Positions 63,176 through 64,000 of a stretch of DNA of 64,000 bases are shown here, piece after piece. Made by a program: the position numbers and the translations under genes. Each line of letters opens with the position of its first letter. Positions within the stretch are counted from its first letter, which is position 1. Where the stretch lies: the NCBI RefSeq assembly GCF_000011745.1, contig NC_007292.1, positions 248,001 through 312,000 on the forward strand. The letters are read 5' to 3'. The DNA comes from Candidatus Blochmanniella pennsylvanica str. BPEN (GTDB lineage Bacteria > Pseudomonadota > Gammaproteobacteria > Enterobacterales > Enterobacteriaceae). The notes beneath the pieces were generated by a model. That model was not told the DNA's origin. It was given only the letters and a program-made list of their open reading frames with translations, and searched no databases.

Positions 63176-63198
63176 CTCTGTTATGTGCAATAACAGAG
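63176..63198. repeat. Inverted repeat upstream of rppH
   Basis: Perfect 9-base arms CTCTGTTAT and ATAACAGAG with a 5-base loop, 130 bases before rppH. It has no T-run on either side and may be a hairpin in the rppH leader or an operator-like site. Confidence 0.6.
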
Positions 63199-63329
63199 AT
63201 ATACAGGATCATATATATTTTGGGTAATCTACCGTTTCTTCATTTTTATAAAATATGATAGGAATAGTTATATTTATTATAAATATTTAAGAATTTAATG
63301 AAATATCTCAATAAAACTGAGGCAATCTG

Positions 63330-63806
63330 GTGATTGATGATAACGGTTACCGATTAAATGTAGGAATTGTGCTATGTAATACTCATCAGCAAGTATTATG
63401 GGCCAGAAAATATAAGCAGCATTACTGCTGGCAATTTCCTCAAGGTGGAATTAACATTGGAGAGACCCCAGAACAAGCCATGTATAGAGAATTATTTGAA
63501 GAAATAGGATTGAATTATCAAGATGTTCGTATTCTATCTTCAACGCAATATTGGATGCATTATAAGTTACCTAAGAAATTAATTCGTTGGAAAATTAGGC
63601 CTATCTGCTTTGGGCAAAAACAAAAGTGGTTTTTATTAAAGCTTTTATCTAAAGATACACGAATTAACATAAAAAGTAATAAAGACTACACATTTGACAG
63701 ATGGAAGTGGGTTAGCTTATGGTATCCCATACGCCGAGTCGTATTCTTTAAAAGAGATGTATATAGAAAAGTTATGCAAGAATTTGTTGATGTGATAATA
63801 TCATAG
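63330..63806 (+). CDS. rppH: RNA pyrophosphohydrolase
   Basis: Removes pyrophosphate from mRNA 5' ends to trigger RNase E decay. It has 158 residues (E. coli 176). The Nudix box runs from [20 protein letters not shown] on to IGL, near residues 38-60; WQFPQGG and [12 protein letters not shown] match E. coli. The start is GTG at 63330 with TGAGG ten bases upstream. The C-terminus is about 18 residues shorter. ptsP, next in E. coli, is not seen in the remaining 194 bases. Confidence 0.95.
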   Translation: MIDDNGYRLNVGIVLCNTHQQVLWARKYKQHYCWQFPQGGINIGETPEQAMYRELFEEIGLNYQDVRILSSTQYWMHYKLPKKLIRWKIRPICFGQKQKWFLLKLLSKDTRINIKSNKDYTFDRWKWVSLWYPIRRVVFFKRDVYRKVMQEFVDVIIS

Positions 63807-64000
63807 TTTAACACTATGCGTCTTTATAAAGAAGAAAATCAGATACAGTATAATCAATAAAAAGAGTTTTAATATTCCATTGAAGATGCACACGATAATG
63901 TCTCTCACATTGAGACGTATTTGTTTAAAATAACTACATTTGGTAGTTAAAACTGATTGTAAAAATCATATTAAATAGCATAATTAATATGCAGAGTCTT

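Overview
The window is a very AT-rich, gene-sparse stretch of a reduced gammaproteobacterial genome. Every readable protein is closest, as far as I can recall sequences, to enterobacterial (E. coli-like) orthologues. Paralogues, prophage genes and insertion sequences are absent, and long decayed spacers separate intact housekeeping genes. This is the pattern of an obligate insect endosymbiont. Gene content (cyo oxidase, dxs/ispA, gmhA, lysA, metK, riboflavin genes) fits an ant symbiont of the Blochmannia type best; that genus call is inference.

Layout: (1) 1-8818, the spc and alpha ribosomal operons from the end of rpsQ to rplQ, with rpmD reduced to a remnant. (2) 8879-12564, fmt-def on the minus strand, then tsaC and aroE, then a solitary 5S rRNA gene. 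(3) 12930-17062, gloB, rnhA/dnaQ (divergent), gmhA, a tRNA-Thr(CGU) and a 2-Cys peroxiredoxin. (4) 18542-41442, tgt-yajC-secD-secF, ribD-ribH-nusB-pgpA, dxs/ispA (minus), thiI, yajR (minus), cyoABCDE (minus), clpP-clpX. (5) 41623-63806, yggX, mutY, yqgF, yqgE, metK (all minus), speB, pgk-fbaA, rpiA, fau and zapA (minus), ubiH-ubiI, ygfZ (minus), prfB-lysS, lysA, rppH. Compared from memory with E. coli K-12, each block is collinear with the ancestral chromosome and keeps gene orientation; the joins near 12.6-12.9 kb, 16-18.5 kb and 41.5 kb are rearrangement points.

The main discovery is a gene graveyard. Many spacers that look empty still carry recognisable, broken remains of exactly the gene that E. 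coli has at that place. The strong cases are queA (before tgt), tig (before clpP), rpmD (between rpsE and rplO) and trmB (divergent from mutY). Weaker cases are gshB, pepP, mutH, smg, speA and possibly sdhE. These losses leave orphaned partners: tgt without queA, gloB without gshB, speB without speA.

Other points: prfB keeps the programmed +1 frameshift with a TTT TGA site; ubiI has lost key FAD-binding residues although its frame is open; the 5S gene stands alone behind a near-consensus promoter; a perfect 39-nt palindrome covers the end of nusB. Functionally the genes cover translation (ribosome, RNA polymerase alpha, fMet formylation and deformylation, release factor 2, Lys-tRNA synthetase), Sec export, aerobic respiration with ubiquinone, glycolysis, riboflavin, isoprenoid, lysine and SAM synthesis, and limited repair. 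I found no CRISPR array, phage, toxin-antitoxin or novel defence system.
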